In this document: piece by piece, positions 31,753-43,250 of the stretch
Layout: every line of letters starts with the position of its first letter
Numbering within the stretch: the stretch's first letter is position 1
Source: Simmondsia chinensis
Lineage: Eukaryota > Streptophyta > Magnoliopsida > Caryophyllales > Simmondsiaceae
Assembly (NCBI GenBank): GCA_018398585.1
Contig: JAGTTD010000007.1
Span: forward strand, 11,958,320 to 12,022,319
Length of the DNA: 64,000 nucleotides
Reading direction: 5' to 3'
Translations under genes and position numbers: made by a program
Notes under the pieces: generated by a model
What the model saw: the letters and a program-made list of their open reading frames with translations, nothing else
Database searches by the model: none
Told to the model about the DNA's origin: nothing

Positions 31753-34430
31753 TGCCTTTTGGTAACCATAGTGAGAGGCTTAAGATAAGACTTAATTGTC
31801 TTTAACCCCATCATGGATTATGAAAACATAATCTCATACCATTCACCAATGGTTGGGGCTAGGAGATCTAGGGCTCTTGAACCTAAGAAACTTGGAGGCC
31901 TAGCGTTAATTGTGCCCCCACTTGAGCACCCTCTAGAACAAAGTCTTGTATCGCGAGGGGATAAAACCAATCACAACCGCGACAATGAAACAGAAGGTGA
32001 TGAAGACATCCTAGAGGACGAGCGTACTGGGCTGGATGGCTATTCCTACAAGAATTTTATGGCCATGCTTAAACATCATATCGAACTTGTTGATCAAGGG
32101 ATTGAACAGGCAATGAAAAAGGTTTATGAAAAACAATATGCTGAGATAGAATGCACTGTAGTAGTCTAGTGTGAAAACGCTACTGCCATGAGAGCCATAA
32201 TAATGATGCTGGGACCTCAATAAATGAAAGGCTGCATAGAGAAGCTGACAGAGTCTTAGTTGAGATGAACTCAATCCTATCTTCTACTACTACCCTAATA
32301 GCAAAGGATGTGGCAAGATAGATAGTAGTTAAAGTCGCCCCTATCTTAGTTACACAAGCTGAGACTCATAATGGCTTACTCTAAGCCATTAGAGAGGATA
32401 TTAGGCAACTCGGGCCTATTCCTCCGCCTTCAACTCCAATTGGGTATCCTCATGATGTTCCTTTGAGCTCATGAATGCTAGTTACATAGGATAACAACAC
32501 AGTCCCTGAGCGAGCAGGAAACCCAACAATGGCTAACCCAGACTTGGAGATTGACCATAGAGTTGAAATTGCGTCCCATAGGGTTGCAGGACCTTTGAAC
32601 TAGGAATTTTTTTTTTTTGGCTTCAAGGGATCTCAACTCAAATGTGCAAGTAGCGTCCATTCTTGAGACAGGCGGGCATAGTTGCCCATACTCTCCTCAT
32701 GTTAGAGAGGCTGCATTGAGGCCTACTCAAGGCCTTGGAATAGGTGCACAAGGATAGGTACCTAAATCTGGGGACCATGCCCTTCATACTATACTTCTTT
32801 ACACTTATAAGACTGCAGGGCAAATTAAACACCCATGTCCTCAAGATCAAAACTTGCAGATTGATCAAGCAAGAATGGCCTAGCAACTTGTCAATGTAGG
32901 TGTGCCTTCAGGCATACTAAATACCTAAGGATTTGTTGAAACATACTTCAAGGCCAATCAAATGAATGGCAAGGCCGATCAAGGGGGTTAACCTGTGTAT
33001 GTGGGGCAACAACCATTCCCACACCTGATTGTAATGAGAGCTTAGGGGCATCCTCCTGATCCCACTCGAGACACTCAACCACTTGGGGGATAATGGCAGG
33101 CACATAACCATGTGCCAAACCTACCCTTCCAAGGCCGATTTGCTTCCCTTATCAAGCAGATGTATGAAACAGGCCTCAAGAGGGTCAATAGACCCTTATA
33201 TAGTAAACCATACCGTAACTAAATTGACAAGGATTATCCTTTTCCTAGAGGATACAAAATCCCCAAGTTTACCCTTTTTCATGAAAAGGAAGTGCCGGAT
33301 AACCCATATCTGAAGCTTAGGTTGTTCCGTAGTTAACTTACAGGGACTGCCTCTTAATGGTACATTAGCTTATCATCAAATTCCATCTACCGTAGGGATG
33401 ACATTGCCAGGCAATTCTAGGCCTAGTTGCCAGAGATAGAGCTAGGAACCTCCATGTCTAGCTTGGCTTGAATGAGACAAAAGCCAAGCGAATCCGTGGA
33501 AGATTACATCAACCGGCTTAAGAGAGCTAGGTTGAATTGTACAATACCTCTTCCTGAAGTTAAATACTCCAAGTTAGTGAATGGCTTGGATATTGAATTT
33601 AAGAAGAATTTTGAAGGGTCAAACTTCATAAACTTCATAACACTCCTATGGCTAGTAAAATGAATTGCAAGATATGAGGCCATTCTGGAAGAAGATGGCC
33701 TCAAGAAAAATATTGTGGAACTTACATATATGACTCGATTGACGAGGATGAAGATCCTCCATATAAAATTAACGCTACTAAGTATGTCAAGGGACCTCCG
33801 AGGTTTTATAATCCTTTGGTCAAAAAGGATACTCAAAAGGCAAGGGTGAAAAACAACCTATTTCATAGGTTGGTGCTTTAGGGAATATTGAGGTTCCCAT
33901 CATCAGAGTGGGGGTTCGATGATGGAATATGTTATTGGCACATCACCGAGCTCCATCCCACGAATAAGTGTTCAATTTTCAAAAACTTATTGATTAAACT
34001 CCAAAGCAAGCTAGCCATTACACTATCAGAAGCGGACGAGTTAGCTATGGAAATTAGTAGCGATCATGGGTGCATCTTAGGCCTTACAAACACCTACATG
34101 GCATTCAACCATTATTGAGGGAAAATTCTAGGAGTAATGAGGAAACTGAAGCTGTTTCCTTTCTATATATTTCCCCCGCTGACCCTCTCTTAGAATTGAA
34201 TATGCCATTCGAGAAGTCCCACATGTATGGGCCAACGGAGGACTTCCATTTGAATGCTCAGATAAACATATGATGACTGGGCACCAAAGAGGAATCAAAA
34301 ATACCACCTACTCAATGTGGACACCTATCAGGGACCACGAAGGGCAACAACATTCAGGGGTGCATTTCGGTAATGTCTGGAGAAGGAACCACCTCGAGCA
34401 GGAAGATGCTAGTCCCTCTAACCTTAAGAA
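31753..34430 (+). pseudogene. Tat-2 leader and gag
   Basis: The first open frame (31813-32169) has MDYENIISYHSPMVGARRSR and an acidic GDEDILEDERTGLDGYSYKN part with a helical tail. Around 33472-33663 a Gag capsid piece reads KPSESVEDYINRLKRARLNC. At 33888-34118 the Tat/Ogre C-terminal motif reads YWHITELHPTNKCSIFKNLL. The region between 34430 and 35058 has no clear domain but repeats the phrase HPQDQDI/PQDQDI (about 34847-34900). Frames are broken many times. Confidence 0.72.
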
Positions 34431-35058
34431 AACCTAGAAGAGGAGGCAACTATGAAAGAAAGTAGCATAGCAAAGAGCTCTGCTTAACACTTGCTTAACT
34501 AGGCTCTTTGAAGAAGAGGACAGAGTCCACAAGGATAGGTGCATTAAGTCCATGGATCTCGAGGATCTAAAAATAGAATCGAGACCTTTAACCACCAATG
34601 GCAAAGGTGAGCCATGCAAAAAGCTTAAGAGATGGGCTAGTCCTTCATCTTTTGAGGGCAAAGAATTCAATGGCTCGAAGGATGTCTAATGAAGAGGAGG
34701 ACTAAAGTCCCCTCAGCATCAATTTAGTAAAACCTTTGAACCATGTTAAGCTAACATGGTCTGAGGTAGAAAATGACTTCCATGAAGAAGACGTCCCCCA
34801 AATAATGGAGTAATCTCTAGCCCCGGATGTTGAACCAATGGATCACCCTCAAGATCAGGACATATTAATTGATGGTAGTCCTTAGCCTCAAGATCAGGAT
34901 ATTCCAACAAATGGAAACCCTAAGGAAGAGACAAGCCAAGGGGTCTAGATAAATATTGGATAACTCCCTGAATAAGTTGATATGAGAATTGTCTTGTTCC
35001 TTCCCTTGGAGCTCATGGCAACATACGCACAGGAGTGCCTCAAAGGGGATGTAATAGC
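34431..35058 (+). other. Tat-2 gag-protease spacer
   Basis: Acidic, broken coding remnant before the nested solo LTR. Two similar pieces, cctcaagatcaggacat and cctcaagatcaggatat (about 34847 and 34888), indicate a short internal duplication. Ends with TSD atagc (35054-35058). Confidence 0.55.
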
Positions 35059-36321
35059 TGCTAGATTTGATGTCCTAAAAGCCCAATTAGTTAGATTTTA
35101 AATATTATATAAATAAAATTATTTTATTTATTTATTGTCTAATTATGTTTCATGAGTCAAACATGCGTGTAATTGTTTTCTAAAGCGTTCTATGAGATGG
35201 ATGTAGTCCAAGATGGCATGTCAGGTTTAGTTCAAGCGGTAAATGAGATTGAACCATAGATAGACTTAGATCCAACTAATGATATGTCATCACAGTATGT
35301 TTGTAGTCGGTGATAAGTTTGGACAACTTATCTGATAAGACTATAGTATGATACTTTTAATGACTTGTCGTGGTCATACGGATAGGAATCCGAGAGTATC
35401 ATGTTGGTGTTGTCAATAAGATTAGAACACTGAGCAGGACCATCTTAATTAGTTTTTTCTTTAACTCCTATCAAAAATAAATAATTTTGTAAGATAATAA
35501 CTCTAAATCTGGGAAACAATCTGAACTCGTGGAGGGATTGTTTGTTGCTTTGATGTGCCAAAAGGATTAGCCAAAGTGCGTGGACCTGAATCTTATATAT
35601 GTCGGGTAACGGCGTGAAGTGTGGCCGGAAAAGTTGTTTTATGTGGAATCTATAGTCCCCAACAAAATGAAGATATCCCCGTAGTAGATTTGCAAATATA
35701 CAAAAAAAATCTAGAATCTTTGGCCGAAGTATTCCACATATTTGACATTTGAAATTCATACGAAAATTGTTTCTGTACCACTGAATTCTTCAAAAAGGGC
35801 AAGTCGTGAGCTATGGCGAGAGATGTGAGAAAAGTAACGATAGTAGGTAAAGTTACTCTTACTCACAGATATCTAATAGAGGGGTTAATTGTCACAATAA
35901 TAGTAATTTGGGAAATTCTAGAGTAAATATATTTAATTCTAGAGCGTAGTAAAACTTATTTAGTAGAATTAAGTTTTACTAAATACTAATCAATTGTTTT
36001 CATGGGATGCTAATCAAATTTGACCCATTTCGAGCTAGAGGTATATTGTCCCGAATGCCCTTCGCAAGCCTCAATTGAAGCAATGTTTGAAAATATTTAA
36101 TTCATGGAATAATTTATTTATTTATGAGATAAATAAATTTTTAAGCTAAAAGAATATTCATAAGATGAACATATAATACATATATTATATCGCGTTTTAA
36201 ACAAAAATTAAAAAAAGGGAAAGGCAGCAAAAACTTGGGAGCTGGGGTCGTGCGCGTGACCTGCACATGCCCAAACCCCTCAAACAAAAAAAAAAAGAAA
36301 GAAAAGCCTACATCAGCAGGG

Positions 36322-36998
36322 TGTCACCCTCCGCCTACCTTAGTAGAATTTTTACTTAAGTAGGCTTTGTCTTAGGGACGCTCTAGAAAGGCCTAGGACG
36401 TGTTAGAACCTTCCGGAGCATTCACGTGTATAATTTTGGGTTTAAGTTCATGTATGTATGAAGAGACATGTCCCTTGGTGCTAAAGGATGTGTCCCTTGG
36501 ACCCTCACACGGTTCATTATACACGGTCCTCATGGGAAGGACATGTCCCTTCCATATAGGAGTAGAATTCATGTAAGTGCAAGCACATAGGTACGGTTGG
36601 CATATAGAGGCACGTCCCTATGGATAGAGGCATGTCCCTAGCACGACACACGGTTTATGTGGATGCATGTATATACTTAGAGTTGTGTCTTTTTGTGAAG
36701 AGTTGTATTCTTTCATTGTAAATACGCTTGAGTATAAATACAGATGGCAAGGCATTTGCCAAGGGTGATCAAACCCATTCATCCAAACTTTCTCTCTAAT
36801 TGTTCTAAGTACCAAACGTGCCAAAATACTTGTGTGTTCATAATTTTCCTCTACTCTTACATAATTCCTTTCGTTGCCTTAATATTCACATAAAGTGTGT
36901 CTTGTGCGTGGGGGTTGCCTGACTTAGCGAGGGACTTTAGGAGTGAAGTTAAGTGGCACACGGGCCTTGACAAGGGTGTCAAGTGTCATCCCGTGACA
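36322..36998 (+). repeat. H 5' LTR (677 bp)
   Basis: Pairs with 40163-40819. Contains several catgtccct-type repeats and a TATA box (gagtataaatac, about 36730-36741). It carries about 20 bp missing from the 3' LTR, between two copies of aggca(c/t)gtccct. Confidence 0.93.
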
Positions 36999-37000
36999 AG

Positions 37001-37020
37001 TGGTATCTGAGCGAGTTACG
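37001..37020 (+). other. H primer binding site
   Basis: tggtatctgagcgagttacg, two bases after the LTR end. It is close to the common tggtatcagagc tRNA-Met PBS. Confidence 0.85.
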
Positions 37021-37023
37021 AAT

Positions 37024-38263
37024 ATGGCTGGGAGTATTGTTATGGAAGAAGGGAACGTTAGTACATCACAAGCCTTGGAAGAACAATCGAGAGGAAGACC
37101 TGAGACATGTGTAAAGAAGTCAAGCAAGGCCAAGGACCCCCCCATACCATGGGATGCTCTTGGGAGTCCTGATGCACGTGTGGCTTGGTTAGAGTTGGCA
37201 ATGAGGGATGTCCATAATCACTTTGACACCGTTGATGCCTTGGGTGAAAGTGTCATCGGGATGGAGGGCAATGTGCTCAGTGTGCTGAACTTTGTCAAGG
37301 CTGCTATGGAGGAGAAACTTAATTGACTAAGGGGTGCGGTGTTCCAATTCAGGAAGGAGTTTGACATCGTCAAGGCAGATTGAGTGCTTTGCAAAACTGC
37401 CATTGCGAGTGGAGTTGGCACCGGGGGTGTGTCACGCGTCAGAGTACCAGATCTGCCTATATATGGTGGAAAACGTAATGGCAAGGAGGTTGAGAACTTC
37501 CTATGGAGTCTTGAGAGGTACTTCGAGCCATTGCACATTCGTGATGAGGCTTCCAAGATCAACACGGCTACCCTATACTTAAGGGATGATGCCGGGATAT
37601 GGTGGAGGAGGTGCCATGGTGACATAGCCAAGGGGCTTTGCACTATGGATACGTGGGAGGACTTCGTTGAGGAGTTCAAGAGGCAATTCTTTCCTAAGAA
37701 TGCCGAAGGGTTGCCAAGAAGAGACTTAGGGGGCTGAAGCATACGGGGTCCATCCAGGACTACGTCATGGAGTACCAATTCCTCATGTTAGAAGTTCCAG
37801 ACGTGCCAGAGACAATCCGCCTACTTTATTTCATGGATGGCCTACAACCGTGGGTCGAATTGGAATTGAGAAGGTGGAGTGTTCAAGATCTAGCTAGTGC
37901 TATTGCCGAAGCCGAAAACTTAGTGGAGTTCCAAGATTACACTAAGCAGAAGGAGAGAAGAGATGACAAGGATAAAAGTGGGGGAGACAAACCTCACAAA
38001 CCTCCTACATTCAAGGGGGAAGAGAAATCGCACGAAGACAAGCAAGATCAAGAGAAGCGACGGGGATGCTTCTTGTGTGATGGGCCACACTATGCCCGTG
38101 AGTGCCCTCTGTGGAAGACACTAAACGCAATTATGGCAGCACAAGAGCAAGCACTGGAACCGCAACCAGAAGTGGAAGGAGCTTGTATTAGATCAATGCC
38201 TTTCCTGGGGGGCTATGTCCTAGGTGGTGCCCGGTGCTTTAGGGAGCAAAGCCCATGTTGGGC
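37024..38263 (+). pseudogene. H gag
   Basis: ATG at 37024, four bases after the PBS: MAGSIVMEEGNVSTSQALEE, then a leucine-rich helical segment (AWLELAMRDVHNHFDTVDAL), a stop at 37326, the capsid core (FLWSLERYFEPLHIRDEASK, AGIWWRRCHGDI, WEDFVEEFKRQFFP), a frameshift near 37735, GSIQDYVMEYQFLMLEVPDV and, near 38068-38110, a zinc knuckle CFLCDGPHYARECP. This is a typical Ty3/gypsy chromovirus Gag (retrotransposon gag domain plus CCHC). It is broken by at least two stops (near 37326 and 37382) and one shift. Confidence 0.9.
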
Positions 38264-39010
38264 CTGATGGGCACTGTGTGCAGGTCCTAGGCCTGACACA
38301 GCAGGAGATACGCAGTGCACTAAAAGCAACAGGAGCGGAGCACGGTTTACTACGCAGGTGCAGACGCAGGCCCATGTCATGACATAGCTGTTGGGTGCTA
38401 CGCCGGTGCAGGCGCAAGCCCCGGGCACTACGCACATCCAGGCGCAGGCCCTGGGTGCTGCATGTGTCCAGACGCAGGCCCTGGTCACACAGGGACGGGC
38501 CCAGGTCCTAGGGAACTACAGAGGCAGAGGGCATGTCAGGAATGATGTGCCAGGGGCTGTGCAGGGCTATGCGTGGGTCCAAACAATGAGGGGCGTGGCT
38601 AGGCATGACCACAGGACCAAGGCGAAGGGAGGCACGGAGGTTTGGAAGGGTGCCCAGGTCATGGGGGCCAAGGCGCATGGAGGTGTGGAGGTCCGGGGGA
38701 GTATACATGGGTTTGCCATGGGAGCGCGTGGGGCGCAGGCCTTGGGGGCCCATGGGGCTGAAGCGCAAGGATGTGCGGAGGCTCAACAAGGTACACAACG
38801 AGGGGTGCAAGGGTTGGCTGTGCTGGCGCATGGTCCGCAAGCCACAGAGATCCACGGGACTAGAACACTGGGGTGTGCCCAGGTCCGGAGGGGTGCTGCG
38901 CTGGTCCAGGCATAGACCCATGTCGTGACACAGGCACAAGATGCTGCGCTGGTTCAGGCGCCAGCCCCGGGCACTGCGCAGCCCCAGGCCAAGAGGACTT
39001 CAGCATCGGA
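38264..39010 (+). repeat. GC-rich imperfect repeats coding Ala/Gln/Gly-rich protein in H
   Basis: Imperfect units such as caggcgcaggccctgggcac. In one frame they read PVQAQAPGTTHIQAQALGAA and continue as an Ala/Gln/Gly/His-rich frame to about 38912, then VQAPAPGTAQPQAK up to the protease. It lies between the zinc knuckle and the protease, where chromoviruses normally have a short linker. GC content is far above that of its neighbours. Frames on the other strand are shadows. Confidence 0.7.
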
Positions 39011-39482
39011 GGTGCACTCGAGGTGGGGACTGATGTTTGTCAACGCAAGAGTGAACGGGGCTGAGATAAAGGCGCTTCTTGTCATGAGTGCCACACATAA
39101 TTCTATGTTGAAGGAGGAAACAACACGGCTGGGGCTGAGCTATGCCCAAGTGGTGGGTTGGATGAAGGCCATAAATTCTTCATCCAAGCCCATCAATGGG
39201 ATCGCACACGGGGTGCCAATACAACTGGGAGATTGGCATGGTACTTTAGACTTGACAGTGATCACGATGGATGACTTTAAAATGGTATTGGGGATGGACT
39301 TTTTTAATGCCGTGGGTCCTCCAACATTTCTAAGGGTTGACGTGATACAAATTTCACAAGGCCAATGGATTTATGCAGTACCTTTACTTCGGGAACAAGT
39401 ACGGGTCAAGCAAGTCTCAACCATGCAACTTGAGGGTATGCCCAAAGAATGGAGAGAGCACTTCAAGCTGACAAGGGTGTGA
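39011..39482 (+). pseudogene. H aspartic protease without active-site Asp
   Basis: Open frame of about 150 codons: RWGLMFVNARVNGAEIKALL, then VMSATHNSMLKEETTRLGL, VPIQLGDWHGTLDLTVITMD, then DFKMVLGMDFFNAVGPPTFL, ending FKLTRV at a stop at 39480-39482. The fold is that of a retropepsin (RVP_2 type). The usual V-D-(S/T)-G-ATH site reads L-V-M-S-ATH, so the catalytic Asp and Gly are gone. The rest is well preserved. Confidence 0.85.
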
Positions 39483-40035
39483 CACTGCCAGGACAATCGG
39501 GATCCAGGATCGTGGGCTAGGCCTTGGTAGCGCACGGGGTGTGCAAGGCTGGGCTCGGGTTGCGCTAGAGTGTGCACCACTTGCAATGGGGTGTGCAAGG
39601 CTTAGGGATGGATGCGCATGGGTTGCGCACTGATTATGCCTTGATGTGTGTGGGCTGCGCATGAGTGCGTGTGACTTGAGCTTTGATGCACATGGCTTGC
39701 GTTTAAGTGTGCAAGGCTTGGGCATGGATTTGCTTGAGATGCGCATGGCTGCGCATGACTCTATGGTGCAAAACGTGTTGCAGTTTGGACCAGACAATAG
39801 GCTTGTGACAGATTGGGGGCTGTCATAGACCGTGTAAAACAGTGTTGTTGGATGGGAAAGCTTGAGCCGTGACCTGCTGTGGGGCTGTCATGACTCAGAG
39901 TGGGCTAGACATTCAGGAACCGGGACAAGGACATTGAAACAGAATGCATGACATGAACCACGGATGCTAGAACCTCTACGGAGCTGGGACAAACCGAACT
40001 TGGGGCACTCGGAGAGTGCCAACATATGCAACAGA
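39483..40035 (+). repeat. H GC-rich filler replacing pol
   Basis: Imperfect tgcgcatgg/gtgcaaggcttg repeats (39520-39760), then non-repetitive sequence. Positionally this replaces RT, RNase H and the integrase core. No pol motif is visible in any frame. Confidence 0.65.
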
Positions 40036-40134
40036 ATGACTAAGTGCATGGAGTACTTAGTCCATTGGAAGGGACTTCTAGAAATTGAAGTTTTGGGAGA
40101 ATTGGGGACATTCAAAGCTGCTTGGCATTGATGA
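40036..40134 (+). pseudogene. H chromodomain fragment
   Basis: Reads TKCMEYLVHWKGLLEIEVLG and continues ELGTFKAAWH to a stop just before the PPT. EYLVxWKGLxExExxWE is the core of the chromodomain at the C-terminus of chromovirus integrases, which targets insertion to chromatin. It shows that H derives from a full chromovirus whose pol was deleted internally. Confidence 0.8.
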
Positions 40135-40150
40135 GGGCATCCATGGCTTA

Positions 40151-40162
40151 GGTGGGGGAGAC
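40151..40162 (+). other. H polypurine tract
   Basis: ggtgggggagac directly before the 3' LTR start TGTCACC. Confidence 0.85.
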
Positions 40163-40819
40163 TGTCACCCTCCGCCTACCTTAGTAGAATTTTTACTTAA
40201 GTAAGCTTTATCTTAGGGATGCTCTTAAAAGGCCTAGGACATGTTAAAACCTTCTGGAGCATTCACATGTGTAATTTTGGGTTTAAGTTCATGTATGTAT
40301 GAAGAGACATGTCCCTTGGTGCTAAAGGACGTGTCCCTTGGACCCTCACATGGTTCATTATACACGGTCCTCATGGGGACGACATGTCCCTTCCATATAG
40401 GAGTACAATTCATGTAAGTGCATGCACATAGGCACGGCTGGCATATAGAGGCGTGTCCCTAGCATGACACATGGTTTATGTGGATGCATGTATATACTCA
40501 GAGTTGTGTCTTTTTGTGAAAAGTTGTATTCTTTCAATGTAAATGTGCTTGAGTATAAATAATGATGGCAAGGCATTTGCCAAAGGTGATCAAACCCATT
40601 CATCCAAACTCTCTCTCTAATTGTTTTAAGTACCAAACGTGCTAAAATACTTGTGTGTTCATAATTTTTTTCTACTTTTCCATAATTCCTTTCGTTGCCT
40701 TAATATTCACATAAAGTGTGTCTTGTGCGTGGGCGCTGCTTGACTTAGCGAGGGACTTTCGAAGTGAAGTTAAGTGGCACACGAGCCTTGACAAGGGTGT
40801 CAAGAGTCATCCCGTGACA
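40163..40819 (+). repeat. H 3' LTR (657 bp)
   Basis: Pairs with 36322-36998. TATA box at about 40552-40560 (gagtataaataa). Confidence 0.93.
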
Positions 40820-41442
40820 AGGGGCTATATTTATGTTATATATGCACATTATTCGGCTGAAGGGTCTTTTGTTAATATATATAAAATACAATATTTTATC
40901 AAGAGAGTTTTTACGGGTTTTGGAACCTAGTTTTCTTCCACGACAAAAAATCCTAAAATTGTTTTAGGGGTTTTTTAAAATTATTGTTGAGCATAATTTT
41001 CTGAAAAAACTATTTTTCAAAAAGATTTAAAGAAAAATTTTGTTCCGAAATTTTTCCTAAGCTAAATATTTTTCGGAGCCCACTCCCGGTGCTAGAAGAG
41101 GTATTGCGAAGAAGGCCTTGAGATGTGGAGAATTCTTCTTCTAAATATCAAATCTTCAAGTCGAAGTTGAGATTCATACTACATGTATGTCTCAATTAAA
41201 TACTTAATATTTAATTTGTTTTCTTTTATTTTGTTTATTCTACATGCTTTGTTTATACTTGTTTTATTCGATATTTTTTAATTGTCATATTATGAACCTA
41301 TTAGAGCATGATCTTGACCTAATTACATAGTTTAATTAGATCAGAGTTTTAGATTTAAAATTAAGAATTTTAATTTGGTATTCTGCTGCGCCCGCTCTAG
41401 TCAATTCAGGGATAAAAATATTTTTGAAATATATTCCCAACA

Positions 41443-42040
41443 ATAGCATCGAATGAAGCTCTAGGTATTCATGATCCCTTGTCTTTTAATGTTAGAACCC
41501 CAACATCCAAGTCCGGTGATGACACTCTTGACATAACAAAGATGATGTTTGATGGGCCTAATACCACCAATTTATTCCTCAAGGCTCTATACATCAAGGC
41601 CAAATTTGATGGCATTCTGGTGAATTGACTTTTGGTGGATAATGGCACAGCCATCAATGTCTTGCCTTCATATATGTTAGGGGTCATTGGTAAATCTTAA
41701 GATGTCTTGATAACTTCATATGTGGTAATCTGTGGCTTTTCAGGGTCCACCACTAAGTTTAAAGGGGTCATCCCGATTGAGTTAACTATTGGCAACTTGA
41801 GCAACCTAACAGCTTTCTTTATAGTAGATACTACCTTGAGATATAGTTCTTTGCTTTGGAGAGGCTGGCTACATGCCAATTACTGTATCCCTTATTCACT
41901 TCACCAGTTGTTAATCTTCTAAAGCCATGACAAGTATGAGGTAGTTATGGTAGATAATAGGCAATTCATGGCTTGTTGTAATTATGTTAAAGAAAAGTTC
42001 TACGAAGATAGTGTGGGACCACTAGATGTGAAGAGGACAC
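41443..42040 (+). pseudogene. Tat-2 aspartic protease
   Basis: Blocks MMFDGPNTTNLFLKALYIKA, then LLVDNGTAINVLPSYMLGVI with the active Asp, then VVICGFSGSTTKFKGVIPIE. This is the same arrangement as Tat-1 (1118-1790), including the DNG triplet. A stop precedes the active site (near 41627), another follows it (41698), and a frameshift comes near 41860. The final block resembles the HDKxEVV segment of Tat-1 (about 41927-42040). Confidence 0.8.
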
Positions 42041-43250
42041 TCCTCAAACTGCCCAACAAAAGAAGCGGATTACAATCCTTGACAACCCGCTCACTGAAGT
42101 TGAGGTTAATCAAGTTGATGTGAAGTAAGAGGAGCCTGACTTCTCGTAATGCATGACAGCGCTTCTTGATGAAGGGGACCTTTAGGGTAGTCTAGAAGCC
42201 TTATGCAGGGGAGCCAAGACCTCCCATTAAAGGCTCAAAGGGCAGTCTCGTCTGCCGTTACAAAGCTACTAGCTTGGCATGCTGAGGATCAACTGTGGGC
42301 TGAGTATCCATTTGTTTCTAAAAATGGCCTCAAGATCCAAGTGATGCAAGAAAAAGAGTTGTATTTATATGACTTAAGAGCAGCGCCAGCTACGATGGAG
42401 GATTTAATGGCTGAAGTTCAAGGCCCCCTCCTCGAGTTAACGTGGACTCAACAAAAGACATAAGACCTACATATCTGAGTGCTCTGCTTTGTGAAGAGCA
42501 GAGGAAGCAGTATATGACCTTGCTTCTTGAGTCAAGGACTGCTTTACTTTGGACCATCCTGAGATGCCCGGCTTATACAGAAAATTGGATAAGCATAGGC
42601 TTCCTATCAAGTCAAGCTCGAGGCCTATAATCTAGGCTAGAAGAAGAATGTCCTAACAGGTGATAAACTTTGTCAAATGAAGAAATTGAGAGATGCTTAA
42701 GGGTCAAATTCATCGGAGCTGCCAGGTGCGTTGAGTGGTTGATAATTATTGTTCCTGTTATCAAAAAGAATGGCAAAATTAGAGTATATATTGATTTCAC
42801 CCTTGAGGCATTATGTCTTATACTTTATGGATGACTACTATGGGAACTACCAAATTATGATTGCTTCGGAGGATATCCCCAAGATAGCGTTGAGATGCCC
42901 TAAGTCAATAGGGACCTTCGAGTGGGTGGCTATGCCATTTGGTTTAAAGAATGCTGGTAGCCCCACCATAGACCCATGAACAAAATCTTTCTTAACCTCA
43001 TTGGCAAGACCATGGAAGTGTACATAGATGACATCATGGTCAAGTCAAAGTCCCAAGTCAAGAACTTAGAGGACTTGAGAGGGGCATTCATTTGAATGAG
43101 TAACCACAACCTCAAGATGAACCCACTAAAATGTGCCTTTGGCGTACGCGTTGGAAACTTCCTTGGTTTCTTGGTACACTAAAGAGGGATTAGGGTTGGT
43201 ATAAACAAAACTAAGGCCATTTAAGGGGCTAAGCCTCCTTCAAATAAAAA
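42041..43250 (+). pseudogene. Tat-2 protease-RT linker and reverse transcriptase
   Basis: 42041-42600 is an acidic linker (42203-42463 open). RT follows in broken frames: a fingers segment near 42690-42780 (KNGKIRVYIDF), then IMIASEDIPKIALRCPKSIG, TFEWVAMPFGLKNAG, TMEVYIDDIMVKSKS (about 43010-43045) and NLKMNPLKCAFGV. The catalytic Asp pair is intact. A segment appears deleted around 42820 between YIDF and MDDYYGNYQ when compared with Tat-1. Confidence 0.82.

Larger units (their letters stand above)
36322..40819 (+). mobile_element. Element H: gag-protease chromovirus derivative lacking RT and integrase
   Basis: LTRs 36322-36998 and 40163-40819 with 6-bp inverted ends TGTCAC..GTGACA, a PBS right after the 5' LTR, a PPT right before the 3' LTR, and flanks caggg and agggg (aggg shared). 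The 3.2 kb interior holds gag, a GC-rich repeat-coding segment, a protease and, just before the PPT, a chromodomain fragment. RT, RNase H and the integrase core are absent, replaced by GC-rich tgcgcatgg-type repeats. It is non-autonomous and inserted in the solo LTR. Confidence 0.92.
35059..41442. repeat. Solo LTR (about 1.9 kb) in Tat-2, itself interrupted by H
   Basis: Begins tgctagatttgatgtcc and ends attcccaaca, with perfect TSD atagc (35054-35058 and 41443-41447). After removing element H about 1.9 kb remains, with no coding content, no PBS or PPT and no internal repeat of its own ends. It is therefore best read as a solo LTR left by LTR-LTR recombination. The lineage is not recognised. 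AT-rich parts flank H (35090-36320 and 40820-41440). Confidence 0.8.

Noticed and set aside
37218..37778. 186-codon minus-strand frame over H gag
   Set aside because: Antisense to a gag with a retrotransposon gag domain and CCHC knuckle.
38508..38939. Minus-strand frame of 143 codons in H
   Set aside because: Shadow of the GC-rich repeats. The plus strand carries the element's gag and protease.
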